From positions 1-55,229 of the forward strand of contig NZ_JAAAYE010000038.1 in the NCBI RefSeq assembly GCF_013282575.1: a stretch of 55,229 nucleotides of DNA. Direction: 5' to 3'. Below the pieces are notes generated by a model. That model saw only the letters and a list, made by a program, of their open reading frames with translations, was not told the origin of the DNA and searched no databases. Made by a program: the position numbers and the translations under genes. This DNA is from Paraburkholderia sp. NMBU_R16 (GTDB lineage: Bacteria > Pseudomonadota > Gammaproteobacteria > Burkholderiales > Burkholderiaceae). How positions within the stretch are numbered: position 1 is the stretch's first letter; each line of letters starts with the position of its first letter. Below, one piece after another: positions 1-8,311 of the stretch.

Positions 1-374
1 CGAGCCTCAGACCATCAGAAATCCCTGAAATGAGGCCCAGATTTCCATATCCCGAAAAATCGACTGGCTCGACGAGCCGACGAAAGGTACGCGCTCGCTG
101 ACGAGGGGTATTTCAGCAAGCTGCTAGCGCACACCGTATTTTCGGGGTATTCGTTTTCGTCGCACTGTTGAAAACGAACATCGATTTTGCATAAGCGTGA
201 TATCGAATCCGATAATCGAAAAGAACTACGGATTGTGACGCAGGTGAGCAGTCGATGCAGACTTAAACTCGATTCCGTCGAATTAATACGAATTCAACAA
301 AGCAAGACGGTGAATCGGGGAAGAAGCTTGGCAACGGCGCGCCGTTGCCGAGCGCGTCGATCACGGAGAACGGC
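1..374. other. AT-rich intergenic/leader region with no recognisable gene
   Basis: This stretch is visibly richer in A and T than the rest of the window and I recognise no protein in it. It holds a short perfect palindrome (GGCTCG A CGAGCC, 66-78) and a 9-bp perfect inverted repeat (150-158 with 170-178). A 68-residue ORF at 187-393 has no family resemblance and runs into the next gene in another frame. The stretch most likely carries the promoter and operator of the radical SAM operon that starts at 375. Confidence 0.5.
150..178. promoter_or_regulatory. Inverted repeat, candidate operator
   Basis: TTCGTTTTC (150-158) and GAAAACGAA (170-178) form a perfect 9-bp inverted repeat with an 11-base spacer. 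The total of 29 bp in AT-rich DNA upstream of the 375-2734 operon suits a dimeric repressor or a LysR/TetR-type site. No T-run follows, so a terminator is less likely. The role is inferred. Confidence 0.35.
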
Positions 375-1859
375 ATGTCTACGACCGATATGACGCGTGC
401 TGATGTAGCCGCGTTCATCGAGCGCGAGTTTTCGCGTCCACAGAGCAACAAGGTACTCCATACGCACCCCAGCCCGATGTATTGGCGGGCGAACGATGGC
501 AAGACCCGCGAACGTTGGGAAAAGCGGGCACATTTGGCGAAGCAGCGCCGGTTCAAGGACAACCTTTACTTGGGTATTCCGTTTTGTATTCCGACCGATC
601 CGGCGCATTGCGGATTTTGTCTTTTTCCCACACAGGATTATCGAGGGAAGTCGCAAATTTCCGATTACCTCGATTATCTCGAGCGTGAAGCGGACCTTTA
701 TGGCGATATGCTGTCGGGCGATACGCTGGCATCGCTCTACGTCGGCGGTGGCACGCCGAACCTGCTGCGTGACGGCGAGTATGCGCGCCTCATGACGATC
801 GTCCGGAAGCTCTATGGCGACGTCGCGCCCGGAATCGAGAAGACGCTCGAGGGCATCCCGCAGCTTTTCACGCGTGACAAGGTCGATGCCATTCGCAGCG
901 CCGGCTTCACGCGTGTAAGCATGGGCGTGCAGCAACTGAGCGACCGGCTGATCCGCTATAGCGGCCGCAAGCAGACGCGCCAGCAAGTGATGGACGCGCT
1001 GGCATATTTCAACGAGGCTCAGCTCGCCTGCAACGTGGACCTCATTTACGGCTGGCCCGAGCAGACAGTCGACGACATGCTGTTCGATCTCGACGAACTG
1101 GCGCGCTCGGGCGTTCGCCATATCACGCACTATCAGCTCAATATCGCGGGGCGCAGCGACTTCAGCAAGACGCAACGTGCGCAGTTGCCGTCGCTCGAGG
1201 AGACGATCGAGATGTATCGTGAATCCGTGCGATTTCTGAGCGCCCGGGGGTTTCGTCAAGCGACCGTGTATGACTGGGAGCGCATCGCCCCTGACGGCGA
1301 CGGGCGCTTCGAATTTGCCGGCGCCGAGCGCTACGAATACGAAACGCACCTGCGCCGCCTCCTCAGTATGGACGGAAGCGATCTCGTCACGCAGCACATG
1401 ATCGGCATCGGCTATGCGGCGATCAGCATGCCCCCATCGTCGTGGAGCCCGGACGACGGGCTCAACTGGTTGCAGATGAATCATCGCTCGCTCGAGGCGT
1501 ATCATGCCGCGATCGATGCCGGGCAGTTTCCGGTCGACAGGCAGTTCGTGCAGGCCTTGCCGGACATGAAGCTTGCATGGCTCTTCCAGGAGATGCAGAC
1601 GATGAATATCGATCTCGGTGCCTACGAAATGGCGTTCGGGTGCGACGCCATCGGAGAGTTCGAGCCGATCTGGGAGGAGCTCGGTGCGCGCGGGTGGATC
1701 GAAATCGAAAACGATACGATCCGTTTCGTCGACATCGGGGCGTTTCACATCCCCATGCTGCAAGCGCTGATGAGCCAGACGCGGCTACGCCAGTTGCGCG
1801 ATGGCGTGGACCTCGGGGGCGGTACGCGGCGCGTCGTTCCGATTCACGCCGAGATATGA
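375..1859 (+). CDS. HemN-like radical SAM protein with expanded CX7CX2C cluster motif
   Basis: This 494-residue protein belongs to the HemN/HemW branch of the radical SAM superfamily. The fold signs are GIPFC at residues 67-71, YVGGGTP at 122-128 (SAM binding), a HemN-type AGFTRVSMGVQ strand, and a HemN_C-like winged helix near the C-terminus. The cluster cysteines are C71, C79 and C82, so the spacing is CX7CX2C, not the usual CX3CX2C; four residues are inserted in the cluster loop. I chose ATG 375 because GGAG lies six bases upstream; an in-frame TTG at 345 is an alternative. It overlaps the downstream hydrolase by ATGA, so the two are co-translated. HemN relatives include coproporphyrinogen dehydrogenases, haem-degrading ChuW/HutW and class C methyltransferases. 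The substrate here is unknown, and a true HemN is encoded at 48595. Confidence 0.8.
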   Translation: MSTTDMTRADVAAFIEREFSRPQSNKVLHTHPSPMYWRANDGKTRERWEKRAHLAKQRRFKDNLYLGIPFCIPTDPAHCGFCLFPTQDYRGKSQISDYLDYLEREADLYGDMLSGDTLASLYVGGGTPNLLRDGEYARLMTIVRKLYGDVAPGIEKTLEGIPQLFTRDKVDAIRSAGFTRVSMGVQQLSDRLIRYSGRKQTRQQVMDALAYFNEAQLACNVDLIYGWPEQTVDDMLFDLDELARSGVRHITHYQLNIAGRSDFSKTQRAQLPSLEETIEMYRESVRFLSARGFRQATVYDWERIAPDGDGRFEFAGAERYEYETHLRRLLSMDGSDLVTQHMIGIGYAAISMPPSSWSPDDGLNWLQMNHRSLEAYHAAIDAGQFPVDRQFVQALPDMKLAWLFQEMQTMNIDLGAYEMAFGCDAIGEFEPIWEELGARGWIEIENDTIRFVDIGAFHIPMLQALMSQTRLRQLRDGVDLGGGTRRVVPIHAEI

Positions 1860-2734
1860 CCGCGCTCGCCGAATGTATTTCGACCCGGGACGGTGTGCGG
1901 CTCGCCCTCACGCGCGTGGGCAACGGCCGGGGCGCGCCCGTCGTTCTCACGCACGGTACGTTCTCGAACCACCGCTGCTGCATGGCGCTCGCCGAGTACC
2001 TGGCCCGCCGTGGGCTTGCCTGCTGGGTGTTCGACTGGCGCGGGCACGGCCGCAGCGCAAAGGCGCCGACGCCTTACACGTTCGACACGGTCGCGCGCGA
2101 AGATGTCGAGGCCGTCGTCGATGCGCTCAGGACGAAAAGCGGGGGGCGACCGATCTACTGGGTCGGGCACAGCGGCGGCGGGCTCGTTGCGGCGATGTGG
2201 ATGGCGCGCAATCCGGCGCGCGCGGCACGTGAATTCGGCGGACTCGTGTTGTTGGCCAGCCAGGCGACGGCCGCGGCGCTGAGTTGGCGCAACCGCGCGC
2301 GCGTGCGGGCGATGGCCGCGTGGATCGCCTGCGGTGGGCGCTTGCCCAGCTGGCTTTTGCGCGTCGGTCCCGAGGGCGAAGAGCCGCGACTCATGCGCCA
2401 GTGGTGCCGGTGGAGCCTTACCCGGACGTTCGACGGCGAGGACGGGTTCGATTACCTGGGCGCGCTCGGCGCCGTCGAAGTACCGCTGCTTGCGCTCGCA
2501 GGCAGCGGCGATGCATTCATCGCACCGGAGCAAGGGTGCGCGACGCTGGCCAACGCCTTCGGCGGCGCGGACCGTACCTACCGGCTGTGCGGCCGCGATC
2601 GCGGTTTTAGCGAAGACTATACGCACGAGCGCTTGATTCTCTCGCGCAATGCCGCGCGCGAAACGTGGCCGCTCATCGGGCGCTGGCTCGAGGCGCATCG
2701 CGCGCATGGCGCACAGGACGAGCGGTTCGCCTGA
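1856..2734 (+). CDS. Alpha/beta-fold hydrolase
   Basis: This is a 292-residue alpha/beta hydrolase, probably cytoplasmic because no signal peptide is visible. LTHGTFSN at residues 31-38 is the oxyanion-hole region. GHSGGG places the nucleophile at S106. GSGD near residue 219 supplies the acid, and YTH near 257 supplies the histidine, so the triad looks complete. The start overlaps the stop of the radical SAM gene (ATGA), which implies translational coupling and a shared pathway. The substrate cannot be read from the sequence; an ester, thioester or lactone is possible. A hairpin follows the stop at 2747-2770. I am confident of the fold and not of the reaction. Confidence 0.8.
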   Translation: MTALAECISTRDGVRLALTRVGNGRGAPVVLTHGTFSNHRCCMALAEYLARRGLACWVFDWRGHGRSAKAPTPYTFDTVAREDVEAVVDALRTKSGGRPIYWVGHSGGGLVAAMWMARNPARAAREFGGLVLLASQATAAALSWRNRARVRAMAAWIACGGRLPSWLLRVGPEGEEPRLMRQWCRWSLTRTFDGEDGFDYLGALGAVEVPLLALAGSGDAFIAPEQGCATLANAFGGADRTYRLCGRDRGFSEDYTHERLILSRNAARETWPLIGRWLEAHRAHGAQDERFA

Positions 2735-2746
2735 GCCGGAAACGCA

Positions 2747-2770
2747 ACACGGCGCCCGAAGGCGCCGTGT
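2747..2770. terminator. Bidirectional hairpin terminator between convergent genes
   Basis: ACACGGCGCC (2747-2756) and GGCGCCGTGT (2761-2770) form a perfect 10-bp stem around a 4-base loop. Read on the minus strand the loop is C(TTCG)G, the especially stable UUCG tetraloop. It lies 12 bases after the hydrolase stop and 33 bases after the stop of the minus-strand binding protein, so it can serve both. The flanking T-tract is weak. Confidence 0.7.
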
Positions 2771-2803
2771 CGTGCGGTGCGGCGGCGATGCCTGGGCGCT
2801 GGA

Positions 2804-3952
2804 TCAGAGCCCCGCTTTCGTGGCAACGGTCACCCACTGACCGTTCTTGACTTCATAGACGGTCGACGAGCCTTGCTTGAGCGAACCGTTCGAGTTGAAT
2901 GCGATATGGCCGGTGATGCCGTCGAAGCTGATCGCCTTGAGCTTGGGACGGTAGTCCTCCGGCTTGATCGAGTTCGCGGCCTGCATGGCTTTGATGGCCG
3001 TCCATGCGGCGTCGTAGCCGAACGGCGCGTACGACAGCACATCGACGCCGAACTTCGCCTTGAATTTGCTCGCGAACTCCTTACCCACCGGCGTGCTGTC
3101 GAGCGGGCGGCCGTACTCCCACGCCAGGGCGCCCTGGGCGGAGTCGCCGGCGAGCTTGATGAAGTCGATGTCCTTCACGCCGCCGCCGCCCACGAACTGA
3201 GCCTTGATGCCAAGCTGGCGCATCTGTTTCATGATGCCCGCGGCCTGCGGGTTGAGCGCTGCGACGAAGATGAGGTCCGGGTTGACGCCTTTGAGCTTCG
3301 TGAGTTGCGTCTTGAAGTCGGTCGCGCTGTTCGTCGTATATTCGCGTCCCACGATATTGCCGCCAGCCTTCTTGACGGCCTTCTCGAATTCGTCGGCTTC
3401 GCCCTGACCGAATGCCGTCCGGTCGTCGATGATCGCGATGCGCTTGGCCTTGGTCGTCTGCACGGCATACGTGCCTGCCGTACCCGCGTTTTGCGCATCG
3501 CTCGAAATCACCATGAACACGTTCTCGTAGCCGCGCCCCGTGATGATCGGATTCGTGGCGGCCGGATCGATGTCGGGAACGCCCGCTTTCTGGTAGATCT
3601 CGGAGGCCGGAATCGTCGTGCCCGAATTGAAGTGGCCGACGATCACGTTCACGCCCTCATCGACGAGCTTCTGCGCCACCTGGGAGCCGGTCTTGGGATC
3701 CGCCTGATCGTCCTCGGCGACGAGTTGAAACGATGCGGGCTGTCCGTTGATCTTGATGCCTTGCGCCTTGGCATCGTCGAGCGCCATCTGCACGCCGTCC
3801 TGGAGATCCTTGCCGTAGCTGGCGTTGGGGCCCGTGAGCGGGGCGGCAAAGCCGATCTTGACCGTGACATCGGCGGATGCGGAAAACGGCACGACTGCGA
3901 GAAGCGCTCCAACAGCAACTGCGATAGGGGTAATCGTCTTCGCGAAACGCAT
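2804..3952 (-). CDS. Branched-chain amino-acid ABC transporter substrate-binding protein (LivK/LivJ type)
   Basis: This 382-residue periplasmic binding protein is of the type I Leu/Ile/Val family. The N-terminus has a Sec signal peptide (MRFAKT..., hydrophobic core, ASA cleavage site near residue 30). The mature protein opens with the family sequence VTVKIGFAAPLTGPNASYG, and a second lobe follows with the AIIDDRTAFGQG segment. Its length fits the family norm of about 370-380. The ATG at 3952 is preceded by AAGGAAAG, a good ribosome site. No permease or ATPase partner lies nearby, so it may work with a Liv transporter encoded elsewhere. The ligand could be a branched-chain or another hydrophobic amino acid. 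It ends just before a strong hairpin. Confidence 0.88.
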   Translation of the reverse strand: MRFAKTITPIAVAVGALLAVVPFSASADVTVKIGFAAPLTGPNASYGKDLQDGVQMALDDAKAQGIKINGQPASFQLVAEDDQADPKTGSQVAQKLVDEGVNVIVGHFNSGTTIPASEIYQKAGVPDIDPAATNPIITGRGYENVFMVISSDAQNAGTAGTYAVQTTKAKRIAIIDDRTAFGQGEADEFEKAVKKAGGNIVGREYTTNSATDFKTQLTKLKGVNPDLIFVAALNPQAAGIMKQMRQLGIKAQFVGGGGVKDIDFIKLAGDSAQGALAWEYGRPLDSTPVGKEFASKFKAKFGVDVLSYAPFGYDAAWTAIKAMQAANSIKPEDYRPKLKAISFDGITGHIAFNSNGSLKQGSSTVYEVKNGQWVTVATKAGL

Positions 3953-4309
3953 GTTCTTTCCTTTTGGGCGACAACATGGAAAACGGCAGTGGTGTGCATC
4001 CCGGCATGCGCGCGAAGGTGCGCGACACGCGCGGATCTTATCCGCGCCGAAAACGCCGGTGCACGACTCTTGTTCGGTGAGAGGGCGTGTGGCGGAACCT
4101 CCTGGGATTCGTAGTTTTCGTCGATCTGTGCCGCCGGCGCGTCGGCCTGCCGCGGCACCCCCTTGACGCGAATATAGGAAGCCAATAACAGGCCGTCTTG
4201 ACCGTTCGCGTCGTCCAGCATGCGCATTTCGGCATAGCGGCGCTGCGCCGGCAATCAGGGCAAACACGCTCGTTCCGCGGAAGCACCGCCCGCGCGGCGG
4301 CGATGCGCG
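3953..4309. other. Intergenic region between two minus-strand genes, contains a hairpin
   Basis: No convincing gene lies here. A minus-strand ORF (3649-4254) crosses it but overlaps the binding-protein gene in another frame and resembles nothing I know. A perfect 8-bp inverted repeat with a 3-base loop (GCGCGGAT CTT ATCCGCGC, 4029-4047) sits about 80 bases upstream of the binding-protein start and may be an operator or leader hairpin. Confidence 0.4.
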
Positions 4310-5161
4310 TCAGGCGGCCCCGACGAACCACGCGCCGAGCCACTCGCGCGGACGCGCGATATCGTCTTGTGCGGCGACGAGTTCGAGCTCGTAGCGACCG
4401 GCTTCGTAAGTCGCCTTCAGCACCGCGTGCACAGCGGCGGACGTATGCTCGAGCGCGGTTCGCACTGAATCTCCCGTGAGGCGCCGTGCGACGAATATGG
4501 CACTCGTGAGTTCCGACACGCCGACGGGCTGGCGGGCGAACGGGTAGCGCGGATACTGGCTCATCCACGCCTCGCTCGCTGTCACCGCAAGCAGGTTGAC
4601 GCGGTCGGCCGGGCTGTTGCGATCCCGCAACTGCTTGACGAGCACGAGTTGCGGCCCGCGCGCGATGATCTCCCGAGAGGCCACGACGGCTTCGTCGACG
4701 GTCTCGATTGCACGGCCGACCAGCTTTTGCAGCGTTTCGTGATTCGGAGCGAGGCCATCGGTGGCCGCGGGCATCGCGCTGAGCAGGTATTCGTCGACGT
4801 GGGCGCCGGCGCCCGCGCCGATGACCGGCGTGGCGAAATGCCACGCTTGGGGATTGGCCGCTTTCACCGCCTTCACGATATCGACGACGGCCTGCACCTG
4901 CTCAGTCGAACTCAAGTAGCCGGAGAGCACGGCGTCGCAGCGCCGCAAGACGCCAATAGTACCGATTCCTTCGACGAGTTCGTTCATCTGGGCGGCGTCG
5001 ATCGCGCTGCCGGCCCAGTGGCCGTACTGCATGTGATTCGAAAACTGCATCGTCTCGAGCGGCCAGACGTTCACGCCGAGGCGTTGCATCGGAAACACCG
5101 CGGCGCTGTTGCCTACATGGCCGAACACGACATGCGGCTGTATGCTGAGAACGTTTTTCAT
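4310..5161 (-). CDS. PdxY-like pyridoxal kinase family protein with altered catalytic motifs
   Basis: This 283-residue protein is clearly of the PdxY/PdxK ribokinase-fold family: MKNVLSIQ start, [22 protein letters not shown] (residues 14-35), [18 protein letters not shown], and VLVK before the nucleotide site. Family members phosphorylate pyridoxal in B6 salvage. Two hallmark motifs differ. The usual DPVMG is TPVIG here (T111), and the usual GVGD with the catalytic Asp is GVSE (S216, E217). The sequence between them is also unlike the family. The gene may encode a weak enzyme, one with a new substrate, or a pseudokinase that binds PLP. The reading frame is intact over normal length, so this is not simple decay. 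The ribosome site is weak. Confidence 0.8.
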   Translation of the reverse strand: MKNVLSIQPHVVFGHVGNSAAVFPMQRLGVNVWPLETMQFSNHMQYGHWAGSAIDAAQMNELVEGIGTIGVLRRCDAVLSGYLSSTEQVQAVVDIVKAVKAANPQAWHFATPVIGAGAGAHVDEYLLSAMPAATDGLAPNHETLQKLVGRAIETVDEAVVASREIIARGPQLVLVKQLRDRNSPADRVNLLAVTASEAWMSQYPRYPFARQPVGVSELTSAIFVARRLTGDSVRTALEHTSAAVHAVLKATYEAGRYELELVAAQDDIARPREWLGAWFVGAA

Positions 5162-5525
5162 GGTGGCTTCGCTTCGCGCGGCGCGCGCTTCGAGGTCGAC
5201 TGGCCCGCCGGCCGGCGCGAGTCGCTTCGACCGCTCGTGCGGGCGGCGGGAAACAGCATCTAATTGAACACGATACATGACTTGCTGCGCCGCGTCATCG
5301 CTCGGGGCCGGATACCGCACGTTGCGCGCCCGGCCGCCGTGCCCAATGCAGCGTCCACGCGACGGAATCCAGTAGTCGATACGCGTTGCGGCACCGCTTA
5401 TGCTTCGCACTGCTACAATTACGGGTTTGCGGCTTCGAGCTTCAGGCGCGCGGGCGGGGCCCATTTTCCCGCCGGGACCTGTGGCACGAGGCACGCGCTC
5501 GTCTTCTATGAAGGAGCAACGACCC
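5162..5525. promoter_or_regulatory. Divergent intergenic region with candidate plus-strand promoter
   Basis: This region separates the minus-strand PdxY-like gene from the plus-strand hopanoid genes. A good -10 match, TACAAT, lies at 5413-5418 on the plus strand. No -35 at ideal spacing is obvious; TTGCGG at 5385-5390 is 22 bases upstream, which is too far. In-frame upstream extensions of both flanking genes exist but do not resemble their families. An ORF beginning with AAGGAG near its start follows at 5526. Confidence 0.35.
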
Positions 5526-5615
5526 GTGCGAGCCAGCACCTTTTCATCGCGGTTGACCGTGGCGTGCCGCGAGCCGGTCCGTTGCGTGCCGCCATTGGCG
5601 GGGCGCGTACGGTGA
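5526..5615 (+). CDS. Possible 29-codon leader ORF overlapping hpnI
   Basis: A GTG at 5526 sits nine bases after AAGGAG (5511-5516), a near-perfect ribosome site. The frame runs 29 codons and its TGA (5613-5615) overlaps the proposed GTG start of hpnI (5612-5614) as GTGA. Starting from ATG 5508 it would be 35 codons. The peptide is basic, has two cysteines and resembles nothing known to me. The likely role, if translated, is to couple translation into hpnI, whose own ribosome site is poor. Chance is a real alternative in GC-rich DNA. Confidence 0.3.
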   Translation: MRASTFSSRLTVACREPVRCVPPLAGRVR

Positions 5616-6802
5616 ACGCGGCGGTGGCCTCGGCATTGTCCGATTGGATGCTGGTGATGCTCGCGTGCATCGCCGCGGGCTATGCGCTTGCGGCGGCGTT
5701 GGCCATGCCGTCGGCACGGGCGTTCAGCCGGGCCCGCGCCGCCCGGCCGCCCGCGAGCCCATTGGGCGTGAGCGTGCTCAAGCCGCTGTGCGGTGCCGAG
5801 CCGCGGCTCTTCGAAAATCTCGCGACTTTCTGCGAGCAGCGCCATCCGTGCTACCAGCTGCTTTTCGGCGTTTCCTCGCCGAACGATGCGGCCATCGGTG
5901 TCGTGCGGCGGCTGCAGGCCGTCTACCCGGGGCGCGATATCGAACTCGTCGTCGATTCGCGCGTGCACGGCAAGAACCTGAAGGTCAGCAATCTCATCAA
6001 TCTCGCCGCGCGTGCGAAGCATCCGCTCATCGTCGTGGCGGACAGCGACATCGCGGTCGAGCCCGGCTATCTGGAAGCGGTCACCGCGCCGTTGGACGAC
6101 CCCGAAGTCGGCATCGTCACGTGCCTGTACCACGCCGAAAGCGTCGGCGGTTTCTGGACGCGCGTGGGTGCGCTGTTCGTCAACGAATGGTTCGCGCCGT
6201 CGGTGCGGCTCGCGCATGCGGGCGGTTCCCGGCGCTTCGGCTTCGGCGCGACGCTCGCGCTGCGCGCCACGACGCTGGAATTGACGGGCGGCTTTGCCGC
6301 CCTCAAGGATTGCCTGGCCGACGATTACTGGCTGGCCGAGCATGCGCGCGTGCGGGGTCTCGAAACGGTGTTGTCGGAGGTCGTGGTGGCCACGGACGTC
6401 ATCGAGCCCGATTTCGCGTCGCTGTGGCGACGCGAGACGCGCTGGCTGCGCACGATCCGCTCGATCAACCCGGCCGGTTTCGCGTTTCTGTTCGTGACGT
6501 TCACGATGCCGTGGGTCGTGCTGGCCGCACTGCTTGCCTACGGGCTCGCCGGCCATGGCGCACCCGTGCGCGTTGCGGTGCTGGCCGCCGCCGCGGTGCT
6601 TGGCTTGCTCGCGCGGCTCGCGGTGCACGCGCGAGGCGCGCGCCATATCAGCACGTTCTGGCGCGATCTGCCGCTCGTTCCGCTGCGCGATGGGTTGCTT
6701 GCGCTGCAGTGGCTTGCCGCGGCGTTCGGCTCGCACGTCACCTGGCGCGGCGCCCGGGTACCCATCGTGGCGCGCGTGGCGGAGGGCTCCGATGGCTCCT
6801 GA
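5612..6802 (+). CDS. hpnI: Hopanoid biosynthesis glycosyltransferase HpnI
   Basis: HpnI is a ceramide-glucosyltransferase-like family 2 enzyme that adds N-acetylglucosamine to bacteriohopanetetrol. The 396-residue product has an N-terminal membrane helix (about residues 12-32), a GT2 domain beginning VSVLKPLCG, a DSD metal motif at 144-146, LADDYWLA further on, and the RRETRW acceptor motif, then two or three C-terminal membrane helices. I chose GTG 5612 because it overlaps the upstream leader ORF; ATG 5648 (MLVMLAC) is a plausible alternative giving 384 residues, close to the family length. It is the first of four hopanoid genes in one direction and should act at the inner membrane. Confidence 0.88.
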   Translation: MNAAVASALSDWMLVMLACIAAGYALAAALAMPSARAFSRARAARPPASPLGVSVLKPLCGAEPRLFENLATFCEQRHPCYQLLFGVSSPNDAAIGVVRRLQAVYPGRDIELVVDSRVHGKNLKVSNLINLAARAKHPLIVVADSDIAVEPGYLEAVTAPLDDPEVGIVTCLYHAESVGGFWTRVGALFVNEWFAPSVRLAHAGGSRRFGFGATLALRATTLELTGGFAALKDCLADDYWLAEHARVRGLETVLSEVVVATDVIEPDFASLWRRETRWLRTIRSINPAGFAFLFVTFTMPWVVLAALLAYGLAGHGAPVRVAVLAAAAVLGLLARLAVHARGARHISTFWRDLPLVPLRDGLLALQWLAAAFGSHVTWRGARVPIVARVAEGSDGS

Positions 6803-6862
6803 CGCCGCGTTCGCACAGTCTTCTTCTTTTCATCCGTATTCATGCAGGTTGCCGGAGCATCC

Positions 6863-8284
6863 ATGAAATCCCTGTTCTTGCAGGCCCCGTCCTATGACGG
6901 CTTCGACGGCGGAGCCGGATCGCGCTATCAGGCCAAGCGCGAGATCCGCTCGTTCTGGTATCCGACCTGGCTCGCGCAGCCCGCGGCGCTCGTGCCCGGC
7001 AGCCGCGTGCTCGACGCACCGGCCGACGGACTCTCGGTGCAGGCATCGCTCGACATTGCCGTCGAATACGACGTCGTTTTCATCCATACGAGCACGCCGT
7101 CGTTTCCGACCGACGCGCTTTTTGCGCAGGACCTGAAAAAGCGCAAACCGTCGGTGCTGATCGGCATGGTGGGCGCCAAGGTAGCGGTGGATCCTCATAA
7201 CTCGCTCACGGCAACCGACGCGATCGATTTCGTCTGCCGCGAGGAGTTCGACTTCACCTGCAAGGAAATCGCCGAAGGCAAGCCGTTCCCGGAAATCAAG
7301 GGTTTGAGCTGGCGCGCGAAGGACGGCTCGATCGAGCACAACGAAGCGCGTCCGATCCTCGAGAACATGGACGAGTTGCCGTTCGTCGCGCCCGTGTACA
7401 AGCGCGATCTGAAGATCGACAACTACTTCATCGGCTACCTGAACTACCCGTACGTGTCGATCTACACCGGGCGCGGTTGCAAGTCGCGCTGCACGTTCTG
7501 CCTGTGGCCGCAGACGGTCAGCGGCCACCGCTATCGCACGCGCTCGGTCGAGAACGTGCTCGAGGAAGTGAAGTGGATTCGCGACAACATGCCGGAAGTG
7601 AAGGAGATCATGTTCGACGACGACACTTTCACCGACGACACGCCGCGCGCGGAAGAGATCGCCCGCGGGCTCGGCAAGCTTGGCGTGACGTGGTCGTGCA
7701 ACGCCAAGGCGAACGTGCCGTACTCGACGCTGAAGATCATGAAGGAGAACGGCCTGCGCTTGCTGCTCGTCGGCTACGAGTCGGGCGACGATCAGATTCT
7801 CGTCAACATCAAGAAAGGGTTGCGCACGGATTTCGCGCGCCGCTTCAACGCGGACTGCAAGAAGCTCGGCATCAAGATCCACGGCACCTTCATTCTCGGT
7901 TTGCCCGGCGAGACGAAGGAGACGATCCGCAAGACGATCGAGTACGCGAAGGAAATCAATCCGCACACGATCCAGGTCTCGCTCGCCGCGCCCTATCCCG
8001 GCACGACGCTGTACAAGCAAGCCGTCGAAAACGGCTGGCTCGAAGAAAACAAGGTCATCAATCTGGTGAGCAAGGAAGGCGTGCAGCTCGCCGCGATCGG
8101 CTACCCGCATCTGTCGCGCGAAGAGATCTATCACCACCTCGAGGCGTTTTACAAGGAGTTCTATTTCCGTCCCTCGAAGATCTGGGAGATCGTGCGCGAG
8201 ATGCTGACGAGCTGGGACATGATGAAGCGGCGTCTGCGCGAAGGCGTCGAGTTCTTCCGCTTCCTGCGCGCACATGAGGCATGA
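6863..8284 (+). CDS. hpnJ: Hopanoid biosynthesis radical SAM protein HpnJ
   Basis: HpnJ is a radical SAM enzyme needed to contract the glucosamine ring of glucosaminyl-bacteriohopanetetrol into the cyclitol ether. The 473-residue product has an N-terminal cobalamin-binding-like domain (roughly residues 1-160) and a radical SAM core with the canonical CX3CX2C cluster motif GRGCKSRCTFCLW (C206, C210, C213). LGLPGETKETI is a later core signature. ATG 6863 has GGAG six bases upstream; an ATG 21 bases earlier in frame is less likely. Its length equals the family norm. It lies 60 bases after hpnI and 27 bases before hpnK. Confidence 0.92.
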   Translation: MKSLFLQAPSYDGFDGGAGSRYQAKREIRSFWYPTWLAQPAALVPGSRVLDAPADGLSVQASLDIAVEYDVVFIHTSTPSFPTDALFAQDLKKRKPSVLIGMVGAKVAVDPHNSLTATDAIDFVCREEFDFTCKEIAEGKPFPEIKGLSWRAKDGSIEHNEARPILENMDELPFVAPVYKRDLKIDNYFIGYLNYPYVSIYTGRGCKSRCTFCLWPQTVSGHRYRTRSVENVLEEVKWIRDNMPEVKEIMFDDDTFTDDTPRAEEIARGLGKLGVTWSCNAKANVPYSTLKIMKENGLRLLLVGYESGDDQILVNIKKGLRTDFARRFNADCKKLGIKIHGTFILGLPGETKETIRKTIEYAKEINPHTIQVSLAAPYPGTTLYKQAVENGWLEENKVINLVSKEGVQLAAIGYPHLSREEIYHHLEAFYKEFYFRPSKIWEIVREMLTSWDMMKRRLREGVEFFRFLRAHEA

Positions 8285-8311
8285 GCTCAACCCTCGTACG
8301 GAAGTAATCCG

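Noticed and set aside
294..1763. A 489-residue minus-strand ORF opposite the radical SAM gene
   Set aside because: It overlaps a well-supported gene throughout and its composition (Arg/His/Leu-rich) is that of an antisense shadow in GC-rich DNA.
3649..4254. Minus-strand 201-residue ORF overlapping the LivK-type gene start
   Set aside because: The first part has acceptable codon use, but it shows no family resemblance and half of it overlaps a real gene in another frame.
5162..6736. N-terminal extension of the PdxY-like ORF, reading to 6736
   Set aside because: It would run antisense through most of hpnI; family alignment begins at MKNVLSIQ (5161).
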